Assembly: GCF_900156435.1 (NCBI RefSeq)
Contig: NZ_FTPQ01000001.1
Location: forward strand, 1,426,001-1,490,000
Length of the DNA: 64,000 nucleotides
Origin: Microbacterium sp. RU1D
GTDB taxonomy: Bacteria; Actinomycetota; Actinomycetes; Actinomycetales; Microbacteriaceae
Direction of reading: 5' to 3'
Shown here: in pieces, positions 1 to 8,707 of the stretch
How positions within the stretch are numbered: position 1 is the first letter of the stretch
Layout: each line of letters starts with the position of its first letter
Position numbers and translations under genes: made by a program
The notes under the pieces: generated by a model
What the model was told of the DNA's origin: nothing
Seen by the model: the letters and a program-made list of their open reading frames with translations, nothing else
Databases searched by the model: none

Positions 1-1
1 G

Positions 2-1375
2 TGGGAGTTCGCCGCCGGCTCGCTCCTGGTGGTCGCACTCCCGCATGTCCGTGTCGGCGCACTCGCGCGGGCCGTCCTCGGATGGGCCGGGCTCGCCGGC
101 CTGCTGATCCTCGGCGCGGTCCTCGACGTGCGCGGCGGCTTCCCGGGGTTCCTCGCGCTCTGGCCGGTCCTGTGCGCCGCGGCGATCGTCGTGTCGGGCT
201 CCGGTGACGACGGCGGTCGAGGGCCCGCGCGTCTGCTCTCCTCGCGCCCGCTGCAGGCGGTGGGACGTGACGCGTACGCGTTGTACCTGGTGCACTGGCC
301 GATCCTGGTCACCTTCCTGGTCGTCAACGATCGCACCGAGGTCGGCCTCGTGGGCGGTGCCGCGATCATCGCCCTGTCGCTCCTGCTCGCGCGTGCCCTC
401 ACCTGGGCGGTGGATCGTCCCGTGCGGGCGTGGCGTCGGACGGACAGCTCGCCCCTGGTGCCGGTCGCGGTCGTCGCCGTCGCGGCGAGCGTGGTGGCTG
501 TGCCGCTGGGATCCTGGCAGGTGTCGACGTGGGCGCAGGAGCGTGCGATCGAGGCGCAGGCTCTGCGCGACAACCCCGGCGCCGCGGTCCTGCGCGACCC
601 GTCGCTGGCCGAGATCCCGGCCGATGCCGAACTGCTGCCCCTGCCGACCCTGCTCGACGACGAGTGGGTGCAGCTGGAGAACCCGTGCGCGGGTCGCTGG
701 AGCGTCGACACGGAGATCCTGCTCGGGACGTGCTTCGAGACGTCGCGGACGGCCCGCGCCGGATTCACGATCGCGGTCATCGGCGACTCGCACGCGCAGC
801 AGCTCACCGGGGCGCTTCTGCCCGTGGCGGAGGAGAACGGCTGGGGGGTCGTCAGTCTCATCAAGGGTGGCTGCTCGATGGGGCTCGCCGAGCCCGGAAT
901 GGACGAGCGCTGCGACGCGTGGCGCGAGGAGGCGATCGATCTCGTCGAACGGGTCGTGCCGGACGCCGTGCTGACCGTGGTCACCCGCTCCGACGCGGGG
1001 GAGGATGACGAAGTGCTGCGCCCCGGCATCGAGGTGTTCCTCGACCGCATGGGCGATGCCGGCATCCCGGTTCTGGCGGTGCGCGACAATCCCCGGTTCG
1101 CCTTCGACATGTACGGCTGCGTCATCGCCGCCGACGACCCGCTCGAGTGCGCCACCCCGCGCGCCGCCTCGCTGGCCGATGAGAATCCGGCTGCCGTGCT
1201 CGAACGTCCGGGTGTGGACCTGCTCGATCTGACGCCGTGGATCTGCCCGGACGACCTGTGCGTCGGCGTGGTCGGCAACGTGGTCGTGTACCGGGACGAC
1301 AATCACCTGAGCCGTACCTACGCCCGCACCCTCGGCCCGTCGCTCGCCGAGCAGCTTCCGTCCAGCCTCGGATGA
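2..1375 (+). CDS. Acyltransferase-3 family protein with C-terminal SGNH domain, 5' truncated
   Basis: The frame is already open at the left edge (Trp-Glu-Phe-Ala), so the true start lies outside. The first ~165 visible residues are hydrophobic with several membrane segments and contain 'YALYLVHWP', typical of the OafA-type acyltransferase-3 family. After a last membrane segment comes a soluble domain with 'VIGDSHAQQL', the SGNH block with the serine nucleophile, and near the end 'DDNHLS', which supplies the catalytic Asp and His. Such fused proteins O-acetylate cell-surface polysaccharides: the membrane part moves the acyl group across and the SGNH part transfers it. The exporter gene follows 22 bases downstream, which fits a role in decorating the exported polymer. 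Substrate is not determinable. Confidence 0.85.
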   Translation, partial: WEFAAGSLLVVALPHVRVGALARAVLGWAGLAGLLILGAVLDVRGGFPGFLALWPVLCAAAIVVSGSGDDGGRGPARLLSSRPLQAVGRDAYALYLVHWPILVTFLVVNDRTEVGLVGGAAIIALSLLLARALTWAVDRPVRAWRRTDSSPLVPVAVVAVAASVVAVPLGSWQVSTWAQERAIEAQALRDNPGAAVLRDPSLAEIPADAELLPLPTLLDDEWVQLENPCAGRWSVDTEILLGTCFETSRTARAGFTIAVIGDSHAQQLTGALLPVAEENGWGVVSLIKGGCSMGLAEPGMDERCDAWREEAIDLVERVVPDAVLTVVTRSDAGEDDEVLRPGIEVFLDRMGDAGIPVLAVRDNPRFAFDMYGCVIAADDPLECATPRAASLADENPAAVLERPGVDLLDLTPWICPDDLCVGVVGNVVVYRDDNHLSRTYARTLGPSLAEQLPSSLG

Positions 1376-1385
1376 TGCGGCCGCA

Positions 1386-1391
1386 TAGGAT
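1386..1391 (+). promoter_or_regulatory. -10 hexamer TAGGAT of a leaderless promoter for the exporter permease
   Basis: TAGGAT matches the actinobacterial TANNNT -10 element and ends 6 bases before the GTG start. The same spacing recurs at many genes here, so the transcript probably begins at or near the start codon. No convincing -35 is visible. Confidence 0.5.
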
Positions 1392-1397
1392 TTCGAG

Positions 1398-2189
1398 GTG
1401 ACTACCGCCGCCGTCGGCGCCCCCGGATCGGTGCGGCGCTCGCTCCACTCGCTGTGGCTGCTGTCGGCGCGCGACCTGCGCGTGCGGTACTCCACGAGTG
1501 CGCTGGGTTACCTGTGGTCGGTCCTGGACCCGCTGGTGATGACCGGCATCTACTGGTTCGTGTTCACCCAGGTCTTCCACCGCTCGGTGGGGGAGGACCC
1601 GTACATCGTGTTCCTCATCACGGCGCTGCTGCCGTGGGTGTGGTTCAACTCCGCCGTGACGGACTTCACCAAAGCGTTCAAGAAGGACGCCCGTCTCGTG
1701 CGCTCGACCGCGATCCCGCGGTGGATCTGGGTGAATCGGATCGTGCTCAGCAAGGGCATCGAGTTCCTGTTCGCGCTGCCGGTGCTGGCCCTGTTCGCCG
1801 TCTTCGGCGGGGCTCAGGTGTCGTGGGCGCTGCTCGCGTTCCCCCTCGCCGTGCTGCTGCAGTCGACCCTGCTGATCGGACTCGGGCTGATCGTCGCTCC
1901 CCTCTGCGTGATGTTCGGCGACCTCGAGCGCACCACGCGGCTCGTGCTGCGCGCGCTGTTCTACGCTTCGCCGATCATCTACGGAGTCGGCAACCTCCCC
2001 GGCGCCTTCGCCGACATCGCGGCGTTCAACCCGCTCGCCGGCATCTTCACCCTCTACCGCGTGGGCTTCTTCCCCGACCAGTGGGACCCTCTGACCGTCG
2101 TCGTGGGCGCGGCGGTGAGCCTCGGCATCCTGACCGTCGGTCTGATCGTGTTCCCGCGGCTCGAGCGTCCCGTGCTGAAGGAGCTGTGA
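1398..2189 (+). CDS. ABC-2 type polysaccharide exporter permease (Wzm/TagG-like)
   Basis: This 263-residue protein has a hydrophilic N-terminus followed by about six membrane segments and the family-typical stretch 'RVRYSTSALGYLWSVLDPL' near residues 29-47. It would be the membrane half of an ABC-2 exporter moving a lipid-linked polysaccharide across the membrane, as Wzm does for O-antigen, TagG for teichoic acid and Rv3783 for mycobacterial galactan. The GTG start lies 6 bases after a TAGGAT -10. The stop overlaps the ATG of the ATPase gene by one base (TGATG), so the two halves are translationally coupled. The convergent galactofuranosyltransferase-like genes suggest a galactan-type substrate, which is inference. 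Confidence 0.9.
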   Translation: MTTAAVGAPGSVRRSLHSLWLLSARDLRVRYSTSALGYLWSVLDPLVMTGIYWFVFTQVFHRSVGEDPYIVFLITALLPWVWFNSAVTDFTKAFKKDARLVRSTAIPRWIWVNRIVLSKGIEFLFALPVLALFAVFGGAQVSWALLAFPLAVLLQSTLLIGLGLIVAPLCVMFGDLERTTRLVLRALFYASPIIYGVGNLPGAFADIAAFNPLAGIFTLYRVGFFPDQWDPLTVVVGAAVSLGILTVGLIVFPRLERPVLKEL

Positions 2190-2929
2190 TGACGCGACCC
2201 GCCATCGAGGTCGACGGGCTGGGCGTGCGCTTCCGGCGCAACCGTCGGGGCAGCCGCAGCCTCAAGGACCTGTTCGCGGGATCCGCGCGACGCTCGCGTC
2301 CCGACGAATTCTGGGCGCTGCGCGACGTGTCGTTCCGCGTTCAGCCGGGGGAGTCCATCGGGGTCGTCGGCCGCAACGGCCAGGGCAAGTCGACGCTGCT
2401 GAAGCTCGTCGCCGGCGTGCTCCTCCCCGACGAGGGCGGGGTCGTGGTCGACGGCGGCGTCGCTCCGCTCATCGAGATCACGGGGGGCTTCGTCGGCGAC
2501 CTCACGGTGCGCGAGAACGTCCGCCTCACGGCGGGACTGCACGGGATGCCGCGCGCCGAGGTCGCGCGTCGGTTCGACGAGATGATCGCTTTCGCCGAGA
2601 TCGGCGACTTCGTCGACACCCCCTACAAGCACCTCTCCAACGGCATGAAGGTGCGCCTCGCCTTCTCGGTGGTGTCGCAGCTGGACGAGCCGATCCTGCT
2701 CGTCGACGAGGTGCTCGCCGTGGGCGACCGCGCGTTCCGCGAGAAGTGCTATCGCCGCATCGACGAGCTTCTCGCCGCGGGCCGCACGCTCTTCTTCGTC
2801 AGCCACAACGAGAAGGACCTGCGCCGTTTCTGCACCCGCGGGCTCTACCTCGACGGGGGCGCCCTGAAGCTCGACGCCCCGATCGCCGAGGTCCTCGACC
2901 GCTACAACGCCGACTACTCCACGCGGTGA
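2189..2929 (+). CDS. Polysaccharide exporter ATPase (Wzt/TagH-like)
   Basis: The 246-residue ATP-binding subunit carries Walker A 'GRNGQGKS' at residues 61-68, the signature 'LSNGM' at 149-153, Walker B 'ILLVDE' at 169-174 and a switch His in 'FFVSHN'. It ends shortly after the nucleotide-binding domain, so it lacks the C-terminal carbohydrate-binding domain of long Wzt proteins and resembles the short type (Rv3781). The N-terminal ~45 residues before the first strand are typical of this subfamily. I chose the ATG overlapping the permease stop; earlier codons in this frame lie inside the permease gene. It powers the permease encoded immediately upstream and ends 10 bases before the convergent glycosyltransferase gene. 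Confidence 0.92.
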   Translation: MTRPAIEVDGLGVRFRRNRRGSRSLKDLFAGSARRSRPDEFWALRDVSFRVQPGESIGVVGRNGQGKSTLLKLVAGVLLPDEGGVVVDGGVAPLIEITGGFVGDLTVRENVRLTAGLHGMPRAEVARRFDEMIAFAEIGDFVDTPYKHLSNGMKVRLAFSVVSQLDEPILLVDEVLAVGDRAFREKCYRRIDELLAAGRTLFFVSHNEKDLRRFCTRGLYLDGGALKLDAPIAEVLDRYNADYSTR

Positions 2930-2939
2930 TCTGCTCCGC

Positions 2940-3905
2940 TCACGCGGCGGGCTGCGCCTGCTCGAGCGGGGGCATCGGCTTCCACGAGGTGTCGCGCGCG
3001 ATTGCCCGCCCGTCGCGGAGCCCCCGGAAGAGGTGGCTCGTGCCGCGCAGCTTGCGCTCGACCACGACGAGGCGGATGAGCTCCTTGGCGAAGGTGAGCG
3101 CGGTGCCGGTGGTGAACGGCAGCGGTCGGTACACCCCCAGCTCGCGGTAGTACTTCGCGAGGTACGCGCGGTTGCGCATGATGAAGTACCGGTAGGCGTC
3201 GCTGGAGGCGTTCATGTGCCGGATGCCCATGTCCCACTGCTTGATCTCGCGGGTGCGACGCAGTACGAACTCGTTCACGATCACCGACGGCGTCTGCCGG
3301 GAGGCGAGCCACCCGTAGAGCTGGTCGTCCCAGTAGATGAAGAAGCGGGGATCGGGGAGGCCGATCTTCGCGACGATGTCGCGATGGATGAACATGCCCT
3401 CGAAGCATCCCGAGTTCATCGGCTTGTAGCCCGAGGAGTCGAAGCCGGCCGGCGCGAAGGGGATGGGGATCGCCATCGCCTCGGCCACGCGGTACTGCCA
3501 GTAGAACTCGCTGCCGTCGGAGTCGTAGCGACGACCCTGGATGCTGCGGAACCGCGGCGCCCAGCGACCCATGCGCGCCAGGCCGTCGGAGACGACCTCG
3601 ACGTCGTCGTCCATGAGCCAGATCCACTCGGATCCGAGGTCGTACGCCACGCGCATACCCTCGCTGAACCCGCCCGATCCGCCCGTGTTCGTCTCGAGAC
3701 GCCGGTAGACCAGGGTCGTCGGCAGACGGTCGCGGAACGATTCCACGACCGCGGTGGTGTCGTCGGTCGAGGCGTTGTCGACGATGACGAGGTGGCCGGG
3801 CGCGGGGTCCATCTGCTCGATGCTCTCGAGCAGCCGCGTGAGCAGGGGCGTGCGGTTGTAGGTGACGACGACGATGGTCGCGGTCGTCGGGTCGAAGGCT
3901 GCCAC
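2940..3905 (-). CDS. GT2 glycosyltransferase, GlfT1-like
   Basis: The 321-residue protein begins with a GT-A fold ('IVVVTYNRTPLL' near residues 11-22, 'VDNASTDD' near 42-49) and a metal-binding 'DDD' at 99-101. 'NTGGSGGFSEGM' and 'FFIYWDDQLYGW' resemble galactofuranosyltransferases. Mycobacterial GlfT1, about 300 residues, adds the first galactofuranose residues to the lipid-linked primer; length and context fit that role. The GTG start lies 2 bases after the stop of the GlfT2-like gene, indicating coupled translation. The 3' end faces the exporter ATPase gene. A rhamnosyltransferase is the main alternative, since GlfT1 and rhamnosyltransferases look alike at motif level. Confidence 0.75.
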   Translation of the reverse strand: MAAFDPTTATIVVVTYNRTPLLTRLLESIEQMDPAPGHLVIVDNASTDDTTAVVESFRDRLPTTLVYRRLETNTGGSGGFSEGMRVAYDLGSEWIWLMDDDVEVVSDGLARMGRWAPRFRSIQGRRYDSDGSEFYWQYRVAEAMAIPIPFAPAGFDSSGYKPMNSGCFEGMFIHRDIVAKIGLPDPRFFIYWDDQLYGWLASRQTPSVIVNEFVLRRTREIKQWDMGIRHMNASSDAYRYFIMRNRAYLAKYYRELGVYRPLPFTTGTALTFAKELIRLVVVERKLRGTSHLFRGLRDGRAIARDTSWKPMPPLEQAQPAA

Positions 3906-3907
3906 GG

Positions 3908-5821
3908 TCAGGAACGCTCCTCGAAGGTGGCGGACCACTGCGCCTCGGAGACGAGGTCCGGCAGGGCGCGGCGGTATCGGCGCGAGAGGGAGGGCCACTC
4001 GCGCTGCAGACGACGGTGCAGGCGCCAGCTGTCGACGAGCATGCGGCGGAACATCGCACGGTCGCGGGTGTAGATGTTCTTGCCCGATCCGTCGGCGGCG
4101 CTCACGAGGGCGCTGTCGTACAGCGGCACGCGCCACCAATTGGCATCGCCCTTGCCGAATTCGACCTCGGGCTGCGCGACGTTCTCGGGGCGCGGGGTGT
4201 GGAACCAGTGCGAGAGGAGGGTGCGGGCCGTGAAGGTGCGCAGGGCGATGCCGGTCGGGCTGTCGAACTGGTGGCTCTTCAGCCGCTTGTACACCTGTCG
4301 TCCGCGACGCGAGCGCAGGGGCACACCGGAGTCCTTGTGGATGACCGTCTCGGGATGCTTCTTCGCGACGGCGCGGGCCGCGGGCATCGCCGTCGCGAGG
4401 TTCGCCCGCATGTGGTCGGGACCGGAGAGGACGTCGCGCAGCGCGCGATGGCGCAGCTCCACGGGGTAGTACTGCATCATCATGAGGTGCTTGAGGTCGA
4501 CGCGTCGACTGTGGCGGATGAGGGACCCGCCCCGCGGGGAGCGCGAGTGCAGGAGCGCTGCCACGATGCGGTTGCGGGCGTGGAAGTAGGCCTGCCAGTC
4601 GATCGAGTCGTCCTTGCCGAGCCACGACACGTGCCAGAGCGCCACGCCCGGAACGGAGACGGTGGGATAACCGGCATCCCGTGCCCGGACGCAGAACTCG
4701 GCGTCGTCCCACTTGATGAACGCGGGTAGCGAAAGGCCGATCTCGCGCAGGATGCTGGTGGGGATCAGGCACATCCACCACCCGTTGTAGTCGGCGTCGA
4801 GGCGCATGTGCAGCAGCGGGGTCTGGCGGAGATTGGCGACGCTGAAGTCGTGGGGGAGGCGCTCCTGGAAGAGCGCGCGCCACATGAACGGGGCGTCGTC
4901 GACGACCTCGGCCCACGCGTGCAGCTTCGGGCGGTCGAGCAGGTCGAACATGTGCGCGCCCACGATGGTCGGCACGGAGGCGTAGCGGCCGAAGACGACC
5001 GAGCGGCGGATGGATTCGGGCTCGATGCGCACGTCGTCGTCGAGGAGCTGCACGAAGTCGCTGCCCTCGCGCGCCAGGGTCTCGATCATGGCGCGGGCGA
5101 AGCCGCCGGAGCCGCCGAGGTTCGGTTGACGCACGACGTTCAGCGTGTCGCCGAGGCGCCCCGCGACCTCGCCGAAGCCGTCCTGGTCGGCGACGAGGTC
5201 GGTGCCCTGATCGATCAGGAAGACCCGGTCGATCACCTCGAGCGCGCCCGGGGCGTCGGCGAGGGCGGTGAGCGTCTCGACGCAGTAGTCGGGCTTGTTG
5301 TAGGTGGTGATGCCGATGCTCGCCTTGCCCGCGCGCACCGGTTCCTGCTCGGTGGTCCACTCGGCGCCCTCGAACATCGCGTCGGCCCGGTCGGCGGCGA
5401 CGTCGAACCAGATCCATCCGCCGTCGCTGTACTGGTCGAGCACGAGGTCGAACGAGGACTCGGTGGCCTCGCCGCGGACCTCGCGTGTGTCCACGCGCTG
5501 CTTCGTCCCGCCTCCGTTGGAGCGGTAGACGAGGATCGTGGCGTCTCCCGAGGTGCGCACGGTAAGGCGCACCTGGCGGACCGCGGTCCAGTGCTGCCAG
5601 TAGGACGCCGGGAAGGCGTTGAAGTAGGTGCCGAACGACACGCGCCGACCCGCGACGATGCGTGCGCGCGTACGGTCGAGGATGTTGCCCAGCTGCGCGA
5701 CGTTGGTGACCCGCACCGGTTCTTCGTCGATCGTCGACCACGTCTCGGGGTCGACGTACAGGGGGAGAAGGTCGGGATCGCGGTCGAGCGGGAGCACGGC
5801 GTTCTGCAAGGTGTACGTCAC
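3908..5821 (-). CDS. glfT2: Polymerising galactofuranosyltransferase, GlfT2-like
   Basis: At 637 residues it has, as I recall, the same length as M. tuberculosis GlfT2. An N-terminal beta-rich domain contains 'SFGTYFNAFPASYW' (residues 62-75), which closely matches the mycobacterial protein. A GT-A domain follows with 'DDD' at 261-263 in 'LLDDDVRIEP', and then the conserved 'FIKWDDAEF' and 'VALWHVSW' segments that carry the catalytic Asp and His in GlfT2. GlfT2 builds the alternating galactofuranan chain from UDP-galactofuranose at the inner membrane face. The GTG start has only a weak ribosome-binding site. It lies downstream of two polymerase/ligase-like genes and directly upstream of the GlfT1-like gene. 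UDP-galactopyranose mutase is not in this window. Confidence 0.85.
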   Translation of the reverse strand: MTYTLQNAVLPLDRDPDLLPLYVDPETWSTIDEEPVRVTNVAQLGNILDRTRARIVAGRRVSFGTYFNAFPASYWQHWTAVRQVRLTVRTSGDATILVYRSNGGGTKQRVDTREVRGEATESSFDLVLDQYSDGGWIWFDVAADRADAMFEGAEWTTEQEPVRAGKASIGITTYNKPDYCVETLTALADAPGALEVIDRVFLIDQGTDLVADQDGFGEVAGRLGDTLNVVRQPNLGGSGGFARAMIETLAREGSDFVQLLDDDVRIEPESIRRSVVFGRYASVPTIVGAHMFDLLDRPKLHAWAEVVDDAPFMWRALFQERLPHDFSVANLRQTPLLHMRLDADYNGWWMCLIPTSILREIGLSLPAFIKWDDAEFCVRARDAGYPTVSVPGVALWHVSWLGKDDSIDWQAYFHARNRIVAALLHSRSPRGGSLIRHSRRVDLKHLMMMQYYPVELRHRALRDVLSGPDHMRANLATAMPAARAVAKKHPETVIHKDSGVPLRSRRGRQVYKRLKSHQFDSPTGIALRTFTARTLLSHWFHTPRPENVAQPEVEFGKGDANWWRVPLYDSALVSAADGSGKNIYTRDRAMFRRMLVDSWRLHRRLQREWPSLSRRYRRALPDLVSEAQWSATFEERS

Positions 5822-5872
5822 GAAGAGGTCTTTCGTCTCAGGCGAGGGGGCCTCGGCGGGGCCGCCCGCAGT

Positions 5873-7249
5873 CTACCCGCCGTCACCGGCACCGCCCTGA
5901 GCGCCGGGCGCGCGACCACGCCCGTCGTTGAGGCCGGGACGGTCGTCGATCGCGGGGCCCGCGGCATCCGTCATCCGCTGCTCGAGGCGTTCGCGCCACG
6001 AGCGGGACTGCCCCGCCCGCACGGCGCACAGCGCGAGCAGGAGCCACCCGGGGCCGGTGAGGGTGAAGCTCTCGAACAGCGACACCGTGAGGAGGGCGAC
6101 GAGGGTCAGCGGCGCCCACGCGTGCACGACCGCCCGACGTTCGCCGGCGACCAGCCACCCCCGCGCGAGGCCGAGGCCGCCCAGCGCCAGGAAGAGCAGG
6201 AGACCCACCCATCCGAGCTGCAGCAGCACGTCGAGATAGGCGTTCAGGGCCGAGGCGTGCGTGGCCCCGTCCGCGAGGTCGACGAGGGCGAAGGGGACGG
6301 CGTCGGGGTCCCACGCACCGAACCACCCGAAGCCCTGGACCGGGCGGATGTCGACGATGCCGAGCACGCGCGTCCACAGTCGTGTGCGCGCCTCGAGGTC
6401 GTCTTCGGCGCCGAGGGCGGCGACCAGCGGGGCGCGAGCGGCGTAGGCGACCGCCACCGCGACCGCCACGACCGCGCCCAGGGCGACCTGCACCGCTCGG
6501 CGCCGCTCGGCCGGCACGCGCCGTACGCCCCACAGCGCGAGCGCCGCGGCGGCGGTCACGAGGGCGACCACGATGACGGTCGGCGACCCGCTCAGCGCGG
6601 CCATCGCCCCGCCCAGTGCGACGGAACCGATCGCAACGCCGCCGCCGACGGACTGGGTGCGGAACTCCACGAGGAAGGTGATGAGAGCGATCACCGTGAC
6701 GAAGCCCAGCGCGTTGCGCGTGCCGAACAGCCCCTGGATCGGACCCAGCTCGGCGATCGCCCCCTGGATGCCGAGGAACGGGATCGGCAGATCGAGGAGG
6801 ATGCCGCTGAGCACTTCGAGGCCGAGCGAGATCCCGAGCAGCCAGCGCAGAACGTCGCCGAGCGCGCGCACCGTCTGCAGCGCGTCGCGCACGTGGCCGA
6901 TCACGACGGCCAGGAGCGCGAGGCCCGCCAGCTGCGCCCAGCCCGCGAGGGCGACGCTCGGCGCCCCGCTCCAGAAGACGCTGGCGGCGGCCCACGCCAC
7001 GACCAGGACGAGGGTCGTGGGGGCCAGGCGCACCGGCTCGATCTCGGCGCGTCGCGCGAACAGGATCGCCCCGCCCAGGACGCACAGGCCCGCGACGATG
7101 GTCGCGAGCGTGACAGCACCCGCGACGGCGGTGACGGCGAAGCCGCCGAACACCGCGGCGAAGACCGTCAGGGTGAACGCACGGGCGAGCGCCGCCGAGG
7201 ACAGGAGGGCGAGCAGGCGAGGGCGGAGCGCGTCGGGCTCCGCGTTCAC
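5873..7249 (-). CDS. O-antigen ligase/polymerase-like membrane protein (second of a tandem pair)
   Basis: The 458-residue protein is hydrophobic along most of its length, with roughly ten or more membrane segments. The Wzy_C-type region reads 'DIRPVQGFGWFGAW' and then 'THASALNAYLDVLLQLGW' in a large external loop, the place where the catalytic loop of WaaL/Wzy proteins lies. The tail after the last helix is Gly/Pro/Arg-rich and hydrophilic. Its GTG start overlaps the stop of the upstream ligase-like gene by 4 bases (GTGA), so the pair is coupled. Family members polymerise undecaprenyl-linked repeat units or transfer glycans to an acceptor; which reaction occurs here cannot be told. A 51-base gap separates it from the GlfT2-like gene. 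Confidence 0.75.
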   Translation of the reverse strand: MNAEPDALRPRLLALLSSAALARAFTLTVFAAVFGGFAVTAVAGAVTLATIVAGLCVLGGAILFARRAEIEPVRLAPTTLVLVVAWAAASVFWSGAPSVALAGWAQLAGLALLAVVIGHVRDALQTVRALGDVLRWLLGISLGLEVLSGILLDLPIPFLGIQGAIAELGPIQGLFGTRNALGFVTVIALITFLVEFRTQSVGGGVAIGSVALGGAMAALSGSPTVIVVALVTAAAALALWGVRRVPAERRRAVQVALGAVVAVAVAVAYAARAPLVAALGAEDDLEARTRLWTRVLGIVDIRPVQGFGWFGAWDPDAVPFALVDLADGATHASALNAYLDVLLQLGWVGLLLFLALGGLGLARGWLVAGERRAVVHAWAPLTLVALLTVSLFESFTLTGPGWLLLALCAVRAGQSRSWRERLEQRMTDAAGPAIDDRPGLNDGRGRAPGAQGGAGDGG

Positions 7250-8646
7250 GGGGTCGGTCTCTGCAGTTCGCCGCGCTCCATCGAGATGCTCTGCTCGCCG
7301 GGGCCGACCCCCACCAGCGGCGTCTGCTTGATCTTGGCGCCGAAGAGCACCACGAACATCCAGCCCCACAGCAGCAGCGGGCCGGACTCGGTCAGCCCCT
7401 GCACGACGAGGAGCGCGCCGATGAGCGTGGGCAGGAGGGTGAGCGGGGAGTGCGGGCGGTCGTCGCGGAGGTCCCACCGCGGGCGGTCCACGGCGAAGAA
7501 CCACGAGCGCCACACGTACGCCAGGTAGACCAGCGCGAGGAGGACGACGCCGATCCCCCCGAGCTGCAGGTAGGCGTCCAGCCACATGCTGTGCGCCTGC
7601 ACGACGGTCTGACCGTGGTCGACGATCCATCCGTCGATGAGCGGCTCCGACGCGATCCACGGCGTCGAGAAGCCCCATCCGATCAGGGGATGCTGGTCGG
7701 CGCGGGCGATCACGTCGGCCCAGATGCTTTCGCGCCCGGTCAGGTCGGCGCCGCGGCCGAGCAGGCCGAACAGGGCGTCGCGCCCGAACCACAGCACCGC
7801 GCCCCCGCCGAGGCCGATCGCGGCGTACAGGAGGTACCAGCGGGTGCGCTCGCCGGGGCGCCGGGCCGTGCGCATCACGAGCACGGTGCCCAGCACGAGC
7901 GCCACGAAGGCGGCGGAGAGGAAGGCGGTGGCCGATCCTGCCCGCACGAACAGGAAGGCCGCGACGGCGATCCACGCGACCAACAGCACCCGCCGCGGAG
8001 CGCCGGCGGCGAGCCGCACCGCGAAGACGATGATCGCCACGAGCATGACGGCGGCGAGGAGGTTGGCGTTGCCGAACACGCCCTGGATGCGGCCCCCGTC
8101 GAAGAGGTTGTCGCGCGACCAGTAGACGATCGGGTCCATGCGCTCGTCGGGGATGACGAAGCCGGGCAGCACCGGTCCGCGCACGAACACCGAGACGACC
8201 AGCTCGAACAGGAGGGAGAGCCCCACGATCCACTTCGCGGCGGATGCCACGGCGCGCACGACGTCGCGCCAGGTGAGCACGGCTCCCACGAACAGGCCCT
8301 GGAACGTCGTGATCGCCAGGAGGAGCCAGGTCAGCACGGATGCCGCCGGCCACGCGCTCCACGCCAACGACGCCGTCGCCCACGCGACGTATCCGAAGGC
8401 CAGCCACGGCAGCCGGCGCACGGCCAGCGGAGGCCGGCTCACGAGCCAGACGACGGCCGAGACCACGGCGGAGGCGATCACCACGGCCGCGGTCACGACG
8501 GGACCGACGGCGTTGATCAGCCCGACGCCGCCCAGCGCCAGCACGAGGACGAACACGCACCAGGCGCGCAGCAGCAGGTGCCCGGTCGTCTCGCGCGGGG
8601 GCGCGGTCGGCAGCGCCGACACCGGGTGGTTCGTGTGCATCGCCAT
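7246..8646 (-). CDS. O-antigen ligase/polymerase-like membrane protein (first of a tandem pair)
   Basis: This 466-residue polytopic membrane protein has the Wzy_C/WaaL signature in its large loop: 'ADQHPLIGWGFSTPW' followed by 'VQAHSMWLDAYLQLG'. It heads the leftward run ligase, ligase, glfT2-like, glfT1-like. The ATG start sits 9 bases after TACCCT on this strand, a TANNNT -10 consistent with a leaderless or nearly leaderless transcript; a second Met two codons later is an alternative. It resembles the following gene in layout, so the pair may be an old duplication. It probably acts at the outer membrane face on the locus polysaccharide. Ligase versus polymerase activity cannot be settled from motifs. 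Confidence 0.8.
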   Translation of the reverse strand: MAMHTNHPVSALPTAPPRETTGHLLLRAWCVFVLVLALGGVGLINAVGPVVTAAVVIASAVVSAVVWLVSRPPLAVRRLPWLAFGYVAWATASLAWSAWPAASVLTWLLLAITTFQGLFVGAVLTWRDVVRAVASAAKWIVGLSLLFELVVSVFVRGPVLPGFVIPDERMDPIVYWSRDNLFDGGRIQGVFGNANLLAAVMLVAIIVFAVRLAAGAPRRVLLVAWIAVAAFLFVRAGSATAFLSAAFVALVLGTVLVMRTARRPGERTRWYLLYAAIGLGGGAVLWFGRDALFGLLGRGADLTGRESIWADVIARADQHPLIGWGFSTPWIASEPLIDGWIVDHGQTVVQAHSMWLDAYLQLGGIGVVLLALVYLAYVWRSWFFAVDRPRWDLRDDRPHSPLTLLPTLIGALLVVQGLTESGPLLLWGWMFVVLFGAKIKQTPLVGVGPGEQSISMERGELQRPTP

Positions 8647-8655
8647 GGTGCTCTC

Positions 8656-8661
8656 AGGGTA
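8656..8661 (-). promoter_or_regulatory. -10 hexamer TACCCT for the leftward polysaccharide genes
   Basis: Read on the minus strand, TACCCT fits TANNNT and ends 9 bases before the ATG. It lies about 35 bases from the divergent -10 of manA, making this a compact bidirectional promoter region. Confidence 0.4.
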
Positions 8662-8695
8662 CCGGGCGGCATCCGGGGCCGCCGGGTCGGACCAC

Positions 8696-8701
8696 TAGGC
8701 T
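8696..8701 (+). promoter_or_regulatory. -10 hexamer TAGGCT of the leaderless manA promoter
   Basis: TAGGCT is followed by six bases and then the GTG start. No Shine-Dalgarno sequence is present, as expected for a leaderless mRNA. Confidence 0.55.
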
Positions 8702-8707
8702 GACGCC

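Noticed and set aside
2940..5741. A 933-codon leftward open frame spanning both glycosyltransferase genes
   Set aside because: Only its last third reads as a glycosyltransferase; the first two thirds are Arg-rich shadow sequence of the GlfT2-like gene in another frame. The real starts are GTG 3905 and GTG 5821.
7450..8703. Plus-strand open frame over the ligase-like gene
   Set aside because: The translation is His/Arg/Glu-rich with no membrane or domain pattern, whereas the opposite strand encodes a classic polytopic protein.
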